Below are positions 63,012 to 64,000 of a stretch of DNA of 64,000 nt, one piece after another. The notes below the pieces were generated by a model. It saw only the letters and a list, made by a program, of their open reading frames with translations. It did not search any database and was not told where the DNA came from. The stretch comes from Afipia sp. OHSU_II-C1. Its GTDB lineage: Bacteria > Pseudomonadota > Alphaproteobacteria > Rhizobiales > Xanthobacteraceae. Both the position numbers and the translations under genes were made by a program. The first letter of the stretch is position 1. The number at the start of each line of letters is the position of its first letter. The stretch lies in assembly GCF_000497575.1 (NCBI RefSeq), contig NZ_APJI01000016.1, forward strand, positions 1-64,000, written 5' to 3'.

Positions 63012-63679
63012 CTGCCACGAAGCAAACCGCCGATCGGGAGCCTACGGAGCTTGAGGCCCTGTTGCCGTTCCATGCGGCTGGCACGCTCAGCCTGCGCGAC
63101 GCTCGCCGTGTCGATGAGGCGCTCGCCAGCGATCCCGATCTGGCGCGCCAGTATGCGGCGATCCAGGACGAATATGCCGAAACGATTTTGCTGAACGAGA
63201 GTCTCGGCGCGCCGTCGTCGCGAGCCATGCAGAAGCTGTTCGCCGCGATCGATGCCGAGCCTGCGCGCACAAGCGTGTCATTCAACCCTGTAATGCGGGT
63301 TGTCGGGTTCTTCTCCAGCCTGTCGCCGCGCACGTTGGCCTATGCAGGCGTTGCCGGTGCGGTTCTGGTTCTGCTGCAAGCCGGTGTGATCGGAACCGTG
63401 CTGGTGAAGGACCGCACGGGCGGCAACTTCCAGACTGCCGCATTTCCGGCCCAGTCGACGGCAGGCACCTTCGGCCTGATCCGTTTCGCGCCCGATGCGA
63501 AGGCTGACGACATCATGCAGTTGCTTAACAATTACAACGCATCCATCGTTTCGGGTCCAAAGGCCGGCATGTTCCGCATCCAGTTCGGCGACAAGGCCCT
63601 GTCGAAGCAGGACGCGGCGCAGCTGATGACGCGCCTCCAGGCCGAAAAGATCGTCAGCCTCGTTGTGAGCGCCGACTAA
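63008..63679 (+). CDS. Membrane anti-sigma factor with C-terminal periplasmic domain
   Basis: 223 aa. The N-terminal 80 residues (ELEALLPFHAAGTLSLRDARRVDEALASDPDL) look like an anti-sigma domain without zinc Cys/His. One membrane helix (TLAYAGVAGAVLVLLQAGVIGTVLV) follows near residue 120. The C-terminal 80 residues, GLIRFAPDAKADDIMQLLNN and VSGPKAGMFRIQFGDKALS, look like a small alpha/beta domain of the subtilisin-propeptide type. The ATG at 63008 overlaps the sigma stop. It should hold the sigma factor and sense something outside. Confidence 0.78.
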   Translation: MTATKQTADREPTELEALLPFHAAGTLSLRDARRVDEALASDPDLARQYAAIQDEYAETILLNESLGAPSSRAMQKLFAAIDAEPARTSVSFNPVMRVVGFFSSLSPRTLAYAGVAGAVLVLLQAGVIGTVLVKDRTGGNFQTAAFPAQSTAGTFGLIRFAPDAKADDIMQLLNNYNASIVSGPKAGMFRIQFGDKALSKQDAAQLMTRLQAEKIVSLVVSAD

Positions 63680-63769
63680 CCAGGCTGGCCGTCAGCCACG
63701 CAAGCCTGGGCGAAAAGGAAGATGACCCGCGCGCGGTGCTGCGCCGCCATGGATTTGCGAGGACGTCAG

Positions 63770-64000
63770 ATGATCGTGCCATTCATGAGCTTCATCCAAA
63801 AGACGCGTCTTATCCGGTCCATGCAATGGATCGCTGTCTGCTCGGTCGCTTTCTGTGTTGCGCCTCCGCAGGCATTCGCACAGTACAGCAGCATGAGCAT
63901 GCGTACCGGACCCAGCATGAATGTGGGGCCGCGCATCAACGTCAATCCGACGATCCGTTATTCGCCGAACATTCAATACGATGGGTATAGCGATCCGAGG
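63770..64000 (+). CDS. Secreted protein, 5' part only (cut by window end)
   Basis: The first 77 codons of a gene that continues past the window. A signal peptide is clear: MQWIAVCSVAFCVAPPQAFA around residues 18-37. The mature part begins QYSSMSMRTGPSMNVGPRIN, low in complexity with repeated Met, Gly, Pro and Asn. Position after an ECF sigma/anti-sigma pair suggests a sigma-controlled exported protein; it may be a subtilisin-like (S8) protease or an autotransporter, but the catalytic part is not in view. Starts at 63770, 63749 and 63722 are all in frame; 63770 has GGA six bases upstream. The 90-base gap before it has nothing notable. Confidence 0.6.
   Translation, partial: MIVPFMSFIQKTRLIRSMQWIAVCSVAFCVAPPQAFAQYSSMSMRTGPSMNVGPRINVNPTIRYSPNIQYDGYSDPR

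Noticed and set aside
63736-63990. Closed frame of 84 codons at the window end
   Set aside because: It is out of frame with the signal-peptide-bearing gene starting at 63770 and has no family features.

Overview
The window is 64 kb of high-GC DNA from an alphaproteobacterium. It most likely belongs to the Hyphomicrobiales, family Nitrobacteraceae (Bradyrhizobium, Rhodopseudomonas, Afipia, Nitrobacter group). This rests on a hopanoid cluster with an HpnP-type C-2 methylase, an SOS box of the alphaproteobacterial GAAC-N7-GAAC type, an EcfG-type general stress promoter, an ECF sigma/DUF1109 pair like EcfF-OsrA, and short palindromic repeats typical of these genomes. It looks chromosomal: no insertion sequence, prophage, CRISPR array, tRNA or rRNA was seen. 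There is no gene-free stretch above 300 bases.

Layout. 149-7414 (+): a carbohydrate ABC transporter (ATPase, Tat-exported binding protein, two permeases) followed by a DenD-like dehydrogenase, 2-keto-3-deoxygluconate kinase and KDPG aldolase, so uptake of a sugar or sugar acid is coupled to the lower Entner-Doudoroff route. 7610-11738 (-): a gamma-glutamyltranspeptidase-fold hydrolase, an oxalate/formate-type MFS carrier and a zinc-independent MDR oxidoreductase, with two clear DNA palindromes at the promoters of the first two.

11976-31023: the hopanoid region. Forward genes are hpnP, a YhiN-type flavoprotein, then hpnB-C-D-E-shc(hpnF)-hpnG as a tightly overlapping run. Reverse genes are dxs-ispH-hpnH, which link isoprenoid precursor supply to side-chain attachment. 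Forward again are hpnN (lipid transporter) and hpnO (aminotransferase), with a reverse DUF2147 gene between them. Together they cover farnesyl-PP to squalene to hopene, C-2 methylation, adenosylhopane, ribosylhopane, aminohopanoid and export.

31074-39867: a small Cys-rich secreted protein, a TAXI-type TRAP transporter, a stand-alone biotin carrier protein divergent from a carboxyltransferase, a GMC oxidoreductase and an M20 amidohydrolase. Three similar 15-bp dyads upstream of the TRAP and carboxylase genes suggest one regulon. 39967-47056: an EcfG-promoted DUF892 stress protein, a UdgX-type uracil-DNA glycosylase, and divergently the SOS mutasome imuA-imuB-dnaE2 behind a LexA box.

47156-57444: a frameshifted CoA-transferase, an RND metal-type efflux pump (adaptor plus CzcA-like pump) convergent with a TolC-family channel, an acetyl-CoA hydrolase/transferase and an enoyl-CoA hydratase. 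57626-64000: a secreted Lys/Ala-rich protein divergent from an EcfF-OsrA-like sigma/anti-sigma pair, a DUF2336 protein and a membrane diguanylate cyclase, then a second ECF sigma/anti-sigma pair that leads into a secreted protein cut by the window edge.
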